Of a stretch of DNA of 34,065 nt, positions 1-7,452 are shown in pieces. How positions within the stretch are numbered: the stretch's first letter is position 1; every line of letters starts with the position of its first letter. The notes below the pieces were generated by a model. The model was not told the DNA's origin. It saw only the letters and a list, made by a program, of their open reading frames with translations, and made no database searches. Source of the stretch: Thauera sp. (GTDB lineage: Bacteria > Pseudomonadota > Gammaproteobacteria > Burkholderiales > Rhodocyclaceae); the NCBI GenBank assembly GCA_017302295.1, contig JAFLDS010000031.1, positions 1 through 34,065 of the forward strand. The letters run 5' to 3'. The position numbers were made by a program, and so were the translations under genes.

Positions 1-85
1 GCTGCTCACGCCCGAGCGCGCAGCTTCCCCGCGTAATTGCTGATCAAATGCCATCCCGCCGGCTGCGACTAAACATAGTTGAGAG

Positions 86-466
86 CTATGCATAGGGGTC
101 GCTATGTAAACCTTTACATAGCGACCCAAACCGGACTATCGTTGTCCTGATAATCAAATGGCAGGTTTCCGAGCACAGCAGTCGTTCAGATGGCGGTTTG
201 CGGAAATCATCGAACGGCGGCAAGTAGCCGGTAGCTGATGGACGTGAAACAAACAATCTCAACGAGCGGGTAAACATCGAGGGTGTGAAAATGCGGGTTA
301 GCCACCTTGGTCTGGGAGGGTACAGTTCAGGCCCGAAAACTCCACCCCGACTGTTTTCTGACCGATGACCGAGCTCACGTCCCTTCGCCAGCGCTTTCTG
401 GCCGGCCCTCTGACGCTGCGTAACGAACGTCGGGATTTTCCTGAATGACACCGTGGGCGTCGGCAT
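86..466 (-). CDS. doubtful hypothetical ORF, 126 aa
   Basis: An open frame of 126 codons with no domain I recognise, no visible signal peptide or membrane segment, and a composition rich in Arg, Ser and Pro. Its 3' end runs through the 15-bp inverted repeat at 96-127, so part of the protein would be encoded by a palindrome. The surrounding DNA is decayed (a broken GntR gene follows at once). It may be a chance frame or debris of a mobile element. I list it only because nothing else occupies this stretch. Confidence 0.2.
   Translation of the reverse strand: MPTPTVSFRKIPTFVTQRQRAGQKALAKGRELGHRSENSRGGVFGPELYPPRPRWLTRIFTPSMFTRSLRLFVSRPSATGYLPPFDDFRKPPSERLLCSETCHLIIRTTIVRFGSLCKGLHSDPYA
96..127. 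repeat. perfect 15-bp inverted repeat, 2-bp spacer
   Basis: GGGTCGCTATGTAAA is followed by CC and then by its exact reverse complement. The centre is AT-rich compared with the flanks. Two perfect 15-bp half-sites around a very short spacer are more like a recombinase, transposon-end or repressor site than a terminator, because there is no loop and no T-tract. No intact recombinase gene is nearby. Function unknown. Confidence 0.7.
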
Positions 467-499
467 TACGTGTTGTGGGCGCTCGACGTGGATACGCCT

Positions 500-1073
500 A
501 CGGTGCGCGCGCGCATGGTCGCAGCACAGCGGGCGCTGAACGGACTACTGCTCGACGGGTATCGGCGTCAGCCGCACGCCGGTACGCGAAGCCTTGAAGG
601 TGCTGGCGCGCGAAGGGCTGCTGGTGATGGAACCGCGCCGCGGCTGCTGCGTCGCGGCGATCGGCGTCGAGGGTGTTGCACGGCTGTTCGATGTACTCGA
701 GCTTCTCGAGATCCAACTGGTGCGTGAAGCCGCGCGGCACGAGATCGTCGCCCACAGCGCCCCACTGGACCTTCGTCTACTGCTTGAAATGGGCGGGAAC
801 CGTCATGCCGGTGAAGCCATCGGTCGTCTGCGCGAGAAGCTGCTGCTCGCGCTGGGTCCCTCTTACGGACAAGCAGAGAACACATTGTTCGAGCGCATCA
901 CCCCCGCTCTGGCGGCGGCCTTTGTCCGGCAGGACCAAGACGAGGCCGAGCGAGTGTGGCGGGACTACGCAATCGCGCGCCGGCGTCTCGCGGGTTGTAG
1001 GACTCAGCGGCATGCCGCTGGTCAGCCAAGCCCGACAGACAGACGCCTGATCGATTCGGGGCCGATGTGCTGA
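500..1073 (+). pseudogene. broken GntR/FCD-family transcriptional regulator
   Basis: From about 561 the plus strand reads IGVSRTPVREALKVLAREGLL, the recognition-helix region of a GntR-family winged helix. A weakly FCD-like stretch (LFDVLELLEIQLVREAA...) then runs to the stop near 1073. In this frame there is a stop at 537-539. A possible N-terminal piece (ALNGLLLDG, up to about 558) lies in another frame, so helices 1-2 of the DNA-binding domain appear to be lost by an internal deletion with frameshift. The C-terminal part also departs from the family. I read it as a non-functional remnant; the identity of the tail is inference. Confidence 0.55.
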
Positions 1074-1084
1074 CCACGAGTTGT

Positions 1085-1651
1085 TCAGCGGGTACCCGCT
1101 GCGTTCGTCCTCAGCAGCTTGCGCGCGCTCTCAAGACTGGACGCGGTCTGCTCATGAAGTGCGTCCGTTAGCGGTTGCTGCATTGAGGTGACGAGCAGCG
1201 ACTCCGCAGACCTCAGGAGTTTAAGATGCTTCGTCCACGCTCCGTCACGCCCGCGGGGAAGCCGCAGCCGCACGGCCAGAGTGATTGCTTCCTGGGCAAG
1301 CGCCAGGCATTCGCATGGCTCCGGAACGGCTTGTCCCGACAATCGGTCGAAAAGGCGTAGCGCCACATCTGCGTGGCCGCCACGGATCGCAACCGAAATC
1401 GCCCGCGCAATGCCATCCGGATTGACGTCGCGCGCGAGTTGTTCGAGCCAATGGCGAGCCTGTTTCGTTCGTCCCAGTGCCAGGCAGGTCTCGGCGATGA
1501 TCAAACCCAGGTGGGGAACATTGGTCGTCGGGTGAGCGACGAGCGTTTGACGCAGCAGCCGGTCGAGCCTGGAGGTGACGCCGGAGATCAGCTCGGCCTT
1601 GACTGACCGGGCGAACGCATCCGGATCGAACGGTCGCAGCTCCTCAGCCAT
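1085..1651 (-). CDS. helical-repeat protein of unknown function, end of the B12 operon
   Basis: A protein of 188 aa if it starts at the ATG at 1651, whose first 8 bases overlap the end of the upstream gene (ATGGCTGA). An in-frame ATG at 1684 would make it 199 aa with a 41-nt overlap. The sequence is almost entirely alpha-helical with Leu/Ala-rich repeats (LGLIIAETCLALGRTKQARHWLEQ, ALRLFDRL) that resemble degenerate TPR units. There is no signal peptide, membrane segment or catalytic motif. It is the last gene of the minus-strand btuB-F-C-D unit and probably co-translated with the PduO-like gene before it. This suggests a B12-related role, but no function can be assigned. Confidence 0.65.
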   Translation of the reverse strand: MAEELRPFDPDAFARSVKAELISGVTSRLDRLLRQTLVAHPTTNVPHLGLIIAETCLALGRTKQARHWLEQLARDVNPDGIARAISVAIRGGHADVALRLFDRLSGQAVPEPCECLALAQEAITLAVRLRLPRGRDGAWTKHLKLLRSAESLLVTSMQQPLTDALHEQTASSLESARKLLRTNAAGTR

Positions 1652-2168
1652 AGCTCTTGCTGATGAACGGGGTTTCATCGGCACCTCGCCGCTGGTTGAT
1701 GACCAGGGTCAGGACAAAGAAGAAATTGCACATCATGTTGCACAGCCGCGGCAGGACCATAGGGACCTCACGCCCTTCCTGCTCGATGCGCACCATCAGG
1801 CGCACAGCCTTCTTGGCCGCCGATCGCGCCAGGTGCAGATGCGGCACCGGCTGCTGCCCGCGCGGCAGCACGAAGCCGTCGATGCGATCGCGCACTTCCT
1901 CTCGGTAGTGGTTAAGCCGCGTCTGCAGCCAGGCGATGTCGGCTTCCTCGACGGCGAGCCGCCCCCGCAGCGAACCGTTGACGTGAAAGGCCAGCGGCTG
2001 CAAGCGGTCGAGGTCGGCAGCGATGTCCGCCATGTCCGTCGACAGCAGCGACAGCACCGCGCCGATGTGGCCGCACAACTCATCGGTGGCCACTTCGAAA
2101 TCGCACAGGTACGACGTCTCGTAGATGAACGGATAGCAGAGTTCGTCGCGATTGCGTCCGGGTTTCAT
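1644..2168 (-). CDS. divergent PduO-type cob(I)alamin adenosyltransferase-like protein
   Basis: A protein of 174 aa. The C-terminal half matches by eye the PduO-type ATP:cob(I)alamin adenosyltransferase family: FVLPRG at residues 99-104, LHLARSAAKKAVR at 111-123 (family pattern LHxARTxxRRAER) and RLCNMMCNFFFVL at 141-153 (family YLNRLSDLLFVL). The usual N-terminal ATP loop (TRTGDxGxT) is absent, and the RRAER arginines are partly replaced by lysine. It may therefore not be an ordinary adenosyltransferase; cobalamin binding or handling is possible. It starts 13 nt after btuD, with GAGGA upstream of the ATG, so it is part of the B12 uptake operon. The fold call is by motif; the activity is open. 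Confidence 0.6.
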   Translation of the reverse strand: MKPGRNRDELCYPFIYETSYLCDFEVATDELCGHIGAVLSLLSTDMADIAADLDRLQPLAFHVNGSLRGRLAVEEADIAWLQTRLNHYREEVRDRIDGFVLPRGQQPVPHLHLARSAAKKAVRLMVRIEQEGREVPMVLPRLCNMMCNFFFVLTLVINQRRGADETPFISKSYG

Positions 2169-2181
2169 GTGCGTGGGATCC

Positions 2182-2910
2182 TCATCGGGTGGTGATCACG
2201 GGCGGGTCGGCGGCCAGGTCGACATGGACCGGCACGCGGAAGACCCGCGACAAACGCGCTTCAGTCAGCACTTCGGCCGGCGTGCCAAAGGCGTCTACAC
2301 GGCCGTCGTGCATCAGGCAAAGCCGGTCGCAGTAGCGCGCCGCAAGGCTGAAATCGTGGATGGCCAGGACTACGCCATTGCCGTCGTTGGCATACCGTCG
2401 CAAGGTCTCCATGACGCTGCGCTGGTAGTAGAGATCGAGGCTGGCGATAGGTTCGTCGGCGAGCAACAGCCGAGGCTGGCCGGCAAGCACGCGGGCCAGC
2501 CACACCCGCGCCTGCTCGCCGCCGGACAGGTGGTCGACCTTCCGCTGGCGGAGCGCCTCGACGCCGCTCTGCTGCATGGCCAACCGAATCGCCCCGTCGT
2601 CGCGGTCGCCCCATGGCAGCCGGCCCAGCGCAACGACATCATCGACGCTCAGCGACCACGCGCTTTCGCACGTCTGCGGCAACAGACCGATGTTGCGCGC
2701 GCGCTGGCGGGGCCGCAGCGACTCGATCGGCTGGTCGTCGAAAGCAATCTCTCCCCGGCCGGGCAACAGCCCCGCCACGCACTGCAGCAAGCTCGACTTA
2801 CCCGAGCCGTTCGGCCCGATGACGCCGAGCACCTCGCCTGCATCGAGCGTGAAGGAAACCCCATCAAGACGCGGCGGCAGCGCCAAATGGCGGACTTGGA
2901 TCAGAGCCAT
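2182..2910 (-). CDS. btuD: vitamin B12 ABC transporter ATP-binding protein BtuD
   Basis: A 242-aa cytoplasmic ATPase that drives cobalamin import through BtuC. Visible motifs are Walker A GPNGSGKSS (residues 32-40), signature LSGGEQ (128-133), Walker B LLLADEP with catalytic Glu153, and the switch His in VVLAIHDFSLA. The chosen ATG at 2910 begins MALIQVRHLAL and overlaps the btuC stop by 10 nt, which is normal for translational coupling; a frame extension to 3030 lies inside btuC and is not used. FecE-type siderophore ATPases look alike. The assignment to B12 rests on the riboswitch and on btuB/btuF in the same operon. Confidence 0.9.
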   Translation of the reverse strand: MALIQVRHLALPPRLDGVSFTLDAGEVLGVIGPNGSGKSSLLQCVAGLLPGRGEIAFDDQPIESLRPRQRARNIGLLPQTCESAWSLSVDDVVALGRLPWGDRDDGAIRLAMQQSGVEALRQRKVDHLSGGEQARVWLARVLAGQPRLLLADEPIASLDLYYQRSVMETLRRYANDGNGVVLAIHDFSLAARYCDRLCLMHDGRVDAFGTPAEVLTEARLSRVFRVPVHVDLAADPPVITTR

Positions 2911-3887
2911 CTCTGACGGTCCTTCCAGATGAGCCAGATAAACAGCGGCGCCCCTAGCAGTGAGGTCAGCACGCCGAGCTTGATTTCCCGCCCAGGCGGC
3001 AGCAGGCGCACGCAGATGTCGGCTAGGCACACCAGCGCCGCCCCGGCCGCGGCCGACGGCAGCAGCAGGCGGTCCGGACGGTGATTCACCAGAGGACGGA
3101 CGAGATGGGGGACCAACAGGCCGACGAAACCGATGCTGCCCGCAATCGCCACCGAGGCGCCGACCAGCAGCGCGGTACCGAGCACGATCAGGCGGCTGCC
3201 ACGGCTGAGCGCGAGCCCCATGCTCTGCGCAACCGCTTCGCCCAGACTGAGCGCGGCAAGCAGATGGCGCTGACGCCAGACCAGCAGGCCACCAATCACC
3301 AGAGCCGGCAACAGGACGATCAGGTGGTTCAGTCCCCGCTCGGACACCGAACCCAGCAACCAGAAAACCAACTCCTGCATGGCGAAGGGGTTGGGGGCGA
3401 AGTTCAGCACCGTGGCCAGTGCCGCGCCAGCCAGCGTCGAGATCGCCAGCCCGGCCATGATCACCAGCGACGATCGGGCCGAGCCGGCCAGCGCGAGCAT
3501 CAGCAGCAGCGCGGCGCCCGCACCGAGCAGGCCGGCGAGCGCCGGCGCCGCCTCCCCGGCCGCGGGGAACAGGCCGAAATAGAACACCGCAGCCGCGCCA
3601 AGGGCGGCCCCCTGGCTGGCACCCGTCAGGCTGGGGTCAGCCAGCGGGTTGCGTAGCAGGCCCTGCAGCGCCGCGCCGGCCAGGCCGAGCGCCGCCCCCA
3701 CCGCCAGCGACAGTAGTGTGCGCGGCAGGCGGATTTCGCCGATCACCATCGCCGCCGGGGATGTGACGCCGAGCAGCCAGTCGGACAGGCCGGCGAGGAC
3801 GGGCACCGCAGTCGGTCCGGTGGCCAGCGACAGGCCCGCCACACCAACGAGGATCGCGACACCCAGCGGAAGAATCAGTCGCGCCAT
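2901..3887 (-). CDS. btuC: vitamin B12 ABC transporter permease BtuC
   Basis: A 328-aa FecCD-family inner-membrane permease with about ten hydrophobic helices. The family stretch GEIRLPRTLLSLAVGAALGLAGAALQG and the cytoplasmic loop SIGFVGLLVPHLVRPLV are visible. It moves cobalamin delivered by BtuF into the cytoplasm, powered by BtuD. I chose the ATG at 3887 (MARLILPLG, straight into the first helix). This overlaps the end of btuF by 13 nt; the longer open frame to 4124 is only btuF in another register. The length fits the family. Confidence 0.9.
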   Translation of the reverse strand: MARLILPLGVAILVGVAGLSLATGPTAVPVLAGLSDWLLGVTSPAAMVIGEIRLPRTLLSLAVGAALGLAGAALQGLLRNPLADPSLTGASQGAALGAAAVFYFGLFPAAGEAAPALAGLLGAGAALLLMLALAGSARSSLVIMAGLAISTLAGAALATVLNFAPNPFAMQELVFWLLGSVSERGLNHLIVLLPALVIGGLLVWRQRHLLAALSLGEAVAQSMGLALSRGSRLIVLGTALLVGASVAIAGSIGFVGLLVPHLVRPLVNHRPDRLLLPSAAAGAALVCLADICVRLLPPGREIKLGVLTSLLGAPLFIWLIWKDRQRWL

Positions 3888-4651
3888 TGCTGCAATTGGC
3901 CGACGAGCTCCCAGGTCCACGGACCGGGACACTGCCAGCGCCAGTAGTCTGTGCTCAGCCAGCGCTCGCGGGGCACTGCGCGGCGCAGCACCGGATGCTC
4001 GGCAAAGCGGTTGGCCAGCGCCCTGCTCGCCGGCGCTGCCCACAGGATCGCATCGGGCGGATCGGTTGCAATCTGCTCCAGGTCGAGCCGCAGATAGCCG
4101 TCCTCGCGCAGGTAATTGGACCACCCGGCGCGTTGCAGAATGCCGTCCTCGAAGGTGCCGCGGCCCGTGCCGATGCCGTTGGCACCGAGGAGTAACAGGC
4201 GCTTGGGTGGGTTATCCGCCGGGATCGGCTTAGGCGGCGAACTCGCAAGCGTGGCCGGCTTGCCGAGCAAGGACAGGAAATGCCGTTCGTATTCGCCGAC
4301 GGCCTGCAGACTGGTCGGCAACGCCAGGATTTCCACCCGGAATCCAAGCGTCTTCAGTCGGCTGCGCAGCAGCGGCGCGTTGTATTGCCCGGTGATCACC
4401 AAGTCTGGCTTCAGTGCGACGATGCGCTCCAGGGTTCCATCGTGAGTCGGCCAGTTAGTTTCCAGCCACGCGACCGGGAACTGGCGGTGCATCGGGGAGA
4501 GCGCAGCAACCTCGCCAGGGTCCGCGTAGCGGGCCAGCATCCAGTCGGTGCAGAGGTCGAGAGAAATGATGCGCTGCACCCCTGAGGCCTCAGCTGGCAG
4601 GAAGTGCAGCGCTGCGACAACCAGCACGCTGGTGACTTTTGGGAGCCTCAT
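3875..4651 (-). CDS. btuF: periplasmic cobalamin-binding protein BtuF
   Basis: A 258-aa class III (helical-backbone) substrate-binding protein. An N-terminal signal segment (about residues 1-22, ending ...FLPAEA) is followed by QRIISLDLCTDWMLARYAD and LERIVALKPDLVITGQYN, which are typical of the BtuF/FepB fold. It should capture cobalamin in the periplasm and hand it to BtuCD. It starts 46 nt after btuB and overlaps btuC. A siderophore-binding role is possible by fold alone, but the riboswitch-led operon supports B12. Confidence 0.85.
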   Translation of the reverse strand: MRLPKVTSVLVVAALHFLPAEASGVQRIISLDLCTDWMLARYADPGEVAALSPMHRQFPVAWLETNWPTHDGTLERIVALKPDLVITGQYNAPLLRSRLKTLGFRVEILALPTSLQAVGEYERHFLSLLGKPATLASSPPKPIPADNPPKRLLLLGANGIGTGRGTFEDGILQRAGWSNYLREDGYLRLDLEQIATDPPDAILWAAPASRALANRFAEHPVLRRAVPRERWLSTDYWRWQCPGPWTWELVGQLQQWRD

Positions 4652-4697
4652 GCCTTGTTCGCTGCCGCCCTCGGTGTGGTGGCGGCAGCGCTATCCG

Positions 4698-6557
4698 TCA
4701 AGGCGTGTAGCGGATGCCAACGAAGGCGTTGAGGCCCGGCGTGTCATACGCGACATAGGCCGGACCGCTCCACCCGTAAGCTCTGGCAAGCTCGTACTCG
4801 CGATCGAACAGGTTATCGACACGCGCCTCGAGCGCGAGATTGCGGTTGATCGCGTAGCGGCCGGTGAGATTGACCAGGCCATAACCGCCAAGCTTGTTGG
4901 TTTCGTTGTTGTCGTTGTAACGGCTACCGACAGCAATGAGTTCCATACCGGCCTGGAATGCCCCCCACGTTTTCATGAGGTCGAGCTGGGCCTTGTGCTC
5001 TGCTCGGCGACCGAGACGCTTGTCGGTCGTTTCGTTGGTCGCGTCCAGCCAATCGTAGGTGGCACGCACATCGACCCCACCCAGATTGCCCGCGTAGGCC
5101 AGCGTCAAGCCCTCCAGCCTGGCTTCCTGAACGTTCTCGTTCCGACCCCAGACGGGCGGCGGAAGCGATACATAGGTAATCAGGTCTTCAACGTCGTTGC
5201 GGTAATAGGTCGCGCTGACGGAGTGGACGCCGTTATCCCAGATCAGGGCCAGTTCGCGGTTCTCGCCCTTCTCGGGCTTCAGGTCGGGGTTTCCGCCCCA
5301 GGTCGGATGAAAGAGTTCATCGAGACGCGGCGCCTTGAACGAGGTTCCGTAACTCGCCTGGGCACGCAGCATGGACGTCAGCTGATAGCCGTAGGCGAGT
5401 CCATAGGTATTCTCACTGCCAAATTCCGAATGATCGTCATGTCGCCCGCTGAGCTGCCAGCGATGCGGCCCCATATCGGCATTCCAGCCGATATAGACGG
5501 AGTTGTTGCTGATTTCCGTGGCGTCGAACCCGTCCTGGACGCGGGCCTCCTGTTCCAGTCGCTCAAGGCCGGCGACGAGCGTTCCGAGTGCCAGACTGAC
5601 GTCGTTCTGCCAGCTCAGCAGCCTGCTCTCCGTTTCGAAGTCACTCCCGCTCGGGCTCCAGGTGCTGACGTTCTTTTGCCAGTCGGTGGTCTGGCCGTAT
5701 TGAAGCTGGCTGTTCCAGTTGGCACTCAGCCGGTTCCTGGCAAAGACTTGCCACTGCTTGGTACGAAAATCCTGATACGCATCGAACAGGCTGGCGGCGG
5801 GCACGTCGCCGCTGTCGTAGTGTGCACGGCCTTCATTCTGGCGGAAACTCAGGCCGATCTCGTGGCCCTCTGCGGGGAGGAAGGAGGTGGAGATTGCGCC
5901 CCCCGTGTTGCGGTAGCCATCCTTGTCGCCGTCCTTGTTGGTCGCGTCGCGCATGGCGGAGATACCGCGGAAATCGTCGTGGCTACCCTCCACGCGGAAG
6001 CGCCACCGCTCATTGCCCGCAGAAACGCCGGCGCTCGTCTTGAAGGTGTCGTCGCTGCCGTAACCCACGAAGCCATCTGCCTTCAGACCCGGTGTGCCCT
6101 TGCGGGTGAAGATCTGGATCACGCCGCCGACAGCATCCGCCCCATAGAGCATGGAACCCGGGCCACGGAGAATCTCGATACGCTCGACATTGGCCAGCGG
6201 AATGAAGCGCAACGGCGAACCGCTTGCATCGATCGAGTTGATCGGCAGACCGTCGATGAGCACCTTGGTCTGGTCCGGCTTGGCGCCTCGCAGATACAAA
6301 CTCGCTGAGGTGCCTGGACCGCCGCTGGTCGCCACCTGGACGCCGGGCTGCCGGCTCAGCAGATCGATCACCGTACCGCCGGCACTGCGCTCGATTTCGG
6401 CACGGTCAATTACGGTGATGTCGGACAGGACTTCTGAGACCCGCGTCTCGACGCGTGTCGCAGTAACAACAACCGGTTCGAGCGACTGCTGCGCGTGCAG
6501 CTGGCTGACGAACAACAGCGGCAGCAAGGCCGCCACGGGCTTGAGGCGTAATTGCAT
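4698..6557 (-). CDS. btuB: TonB-dependent vitamin B12 outer-membrane receptor BtuB
   Basis: A 619-aa outer-membrane beta-barrel. A signal peptide (MQLRLKPVAALLPLLFVSQLHA) is followed by a TonB box-like LEPVVVTATR. A plug domain follows (IDLLSRQPGVQ, LYLRGAKPDQTKVLIDGLPIN, RIEILRGPGSMLYGADAVGGVIQI) and then a 22-strand-type barrel ending VGIRYTP. It takes up cobalamin using TonB energy. The ATG at 6557 is preceded by GGGGGG at a good distance; an open extension to 6596 has no such site. Expression should fall when B12 binds the riboswitch upstream. The terminal residue is Pro rather than the common Phe. Confidence 0.9.
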   Translation of the reverse strand: MQLRLKPVAALLPLLFVSQLHAQQSLEPVVVTATRVETRVSEVLSDITVIDRAEIERSAGGTVIDLLSRQPGVQVATSGGPGTSASLYLRGAKPDQTKVLIDGLPINSIDASGSPLRFIPLANVERIEILRGPGSMLYGADAVGGVIQIFTRKGTPGLKADGFVGYGSDDTFKTSAGVSAGNERWRFRVEGSHDDFRGISAMRDATNKDGDKDGYRNTGGAISTSFLPAEGHEIGLSFRQNEGRAHYDSGDVPAASLFDAYQDFRTKQWQVFARNRLSANWNSQLQYGQTTDWQKNVSTWSPSGSDFETESRLLSWQNDVSLALGTLVAGLERLEQEARVQDGFDATEISNNSVYIGWNADMGPHRWQLSGRHDDHSEFGSENTYGLAYGYQLTSMLRAQASYGTSFKAPRLDELFHPTWGGNPDLKPEKGENRELALIWDNGVHSVSATYYRNDVEDLITYVSLPPPVWGRNENVQEARLEGLTLAYAGNLGGVDVRATYDWLDATNETTDKRLGRRAEHKAQLDLMKTWGAFQAGMELIAVGSRYNDNNETNKLGGYGLVNLTGRYAINRNLALEARVDNLFDREYELARAYGWSGPAYVAYDTPGLNAFVGIRYTP

Positions 6558-6675
6558 GATTTCCCCCCGCCGACAGGCGTCCCCGCATATCGGCATGCAT
6601 GAAGAAGCAGTGCAAAGGGAAATGACGGGCTACGACAGCCGGTGCCACCTCCCCGTAGCACTTTCGCGTGTTGTC

Positions 6676-6858
6676 GCAGGCCGGTCTCCGGGCTTGCAAG
6701 TCTTGACGCGCCGCCTTCCCAGGTTCAACCCAGTGGCATTTTGGCGCGCCCGCACTCGCTTACCGTTGCGGGGGCAGCAGCGGAATTGTCTCGTTGGTGA
6801 GACTCACCGCTTTCCCGTTTAACTGCCAGGGGAGGTTCCCCTGGCAGCACCTGAGAGC
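6676..6858 (-). promoter_or_regulatory. cobalamin riboswitch controlling btuBFCD
   Basis: On the minus strand the leader contains the conserved core GCTGCCCCCGCAACGGTAAG (6759-6778), the GGGAAAGCGGTGA segment, CACTGGG...GGGAAGGC, and the B12 box AAGCCCGGAGACCGGCC (up to 6676). Together they form a class I cobalamin aptamer. The 118-nt stretch to the btuB ATG includes AUUUCCC (6617-6623), which can pair with GGGAAAU of the ribosome-binding region (6559-6565). Translational control is therefore plausible. Confidence 0.93.
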
Positions 6859-6864
6859 GGGCGG

Positions 6865-6893
6865 ATCATACATGGCCATACGCAGCGAGTCGA
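6865..6893 (-). promoter_or_regulatory. predicted btuB promoter
   Basis: Minus strand: -10 TATGAT (6865-6870) with a 17-bp spacer to a -35-like TCGACT (6888-6893). The predicted start near 6858 coincides with the 5' end of the riboswitch. The match is by eye. Confidence 0.5.
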
Positions 6894-6908
6894 TTGCGTA
6901 TGGCCATG
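6871..6908. repeat. 14-bp inverted repeat over the btuB promoter
   Basis: CATGGCCATACGCA, a 10-bp spacer, then the exact reverse complement. One arm fills the -35/-10 spacer of the predicted btuB promoter and the -35 sits in the loop, so a protein bound here would block transcription. I do not recognise the motif; it does not match the NrdR or Fur consensus. Confidence 0.65.
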
Positions 6909-7017
6909 AAGTAAGGCCGGGACATGACCGCGCTGCCGCTCTCGCCATGGCGGAGTGTGGTTAGCGGGCGGACATACCCCCTTGGGCACGGGCTGTGGGG
7001 CTTAGCCTGATCGGAAC

Positions 7018-7064
7018 ACACAACCTATAGACTCAGCGGATACTCAATACACTATCTGTAGTTT
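7018..7064 (+). promoter_or_regulatory. pair of candidate NrdR boxes
   Basis: The second box, ACACTATCTGTAGTTT (7049-7064), matches the NrdR consensus ACACWATATATWGTGT at 13 of 16 positions. The first, ACACAACCTATAGACT (7018-7033), matches at 11 of 16. They are 31 bp apart, the spacing known for paired NrdR boxes, and stand directly upstream of the promoter for the nrdAB transcript. NrdR is the ATP/dATP-sensing repressor of ribonucleotide reductase genes. Counts were made by hand. Confidence 0.65.
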
Positions 7065-7070
7065 GATAAA

Positions 7071-7100
7071 TTGACACCCATCGCCCGGTCCAGTTAGAGT
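7071..7100 (+). promoter_or_regulatory. predicted sigma70 promoter of the GNAT-nrdAB transcript
   Basis: A perfect -35 TTGACA (7071-7076) stands 17-18 bp before a -10-like TTAGAG/TAGAGT (7094-7100). The transcript would start near 7107, where the riboswitch begins. The second NrdR box ends 6 bp before the -35. Confidence 0.6.
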
Positions 7101-7107
7101 TCAGTCC

Positions 7108-7279
7108 GTCTATGGTTCCCCCTCGCGGGGGATTAAAAGGGAATTCGGTGCCGCGCCCAGCGCGAATCCCGGAGCTGCCCCCGCAACTGTAATCGGCGAG
7201 TCCTGCGCCCTCTCTGCCACTGGAAATCTTCCGGGAAGGCTGGCGCAAGGCGACGACCCGTGAGCCAGGAGACCTGCCA
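7108..7279 (+). promoter_or_regulatory. cobalamin riboswitch upstream of GNAT-nrdAB
   Basis: The plus strand carries the core GAGCTGCCCCCGCAACTGTAA (around 7173-7192), an upstream GGGAATTCGGTG, CACTGGAA...GGGAAGGC, and the B12 box GTGAGCCAGGAGACCTGCC (7260-7278). This is a complete class I cobalamin aptamer, separate from the one for btuB and on the opposite strand. It places a B12-independent ribonucleotide reductase under B12 repression. Confidence 0.92.
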
Positions 7280-7418
7280 TGTACATCACCTTCAACAGTT
7301 TGGGGCGGGGTGTCCCTGACAAGAGGCATGGCTCACACCATTTCACTTGCTCGTTTTCCTGATGGCACGGCAGCACCGCATGGCATTTCCATGCGCGTGA
7401 CGCATCACGCCCGTGCGT

Positions 7419-7450
7419 CGGAGATCCGCCCTGCCCGCACCGGATCTCCG
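7419..7450 (+). promoter_or_regulatory. 10-bp hairpin abutting the GNAT start codon
   Basis: CGGAGATCCG (7419-7428), a 12-nt loop, and its exact reverse complement (7441-7450), ending 2 nt before the ATG at 7453. No T-tract follows. The position suggests a stem that hides the ribosome-binding region, that is, the expression platform of the riboswitch. This is inference. Confidence 0.5.
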
Positions 7451-7452
7451 CC

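Noticed and set aside
4548-6308. Plus-strand open frame of about 586 codons opposite btuB/btuF
   Set aside because: Signal peptide, plug domain and barrel are all on the minus strand behind a riboswitch; the plus frame has no recognisable family.
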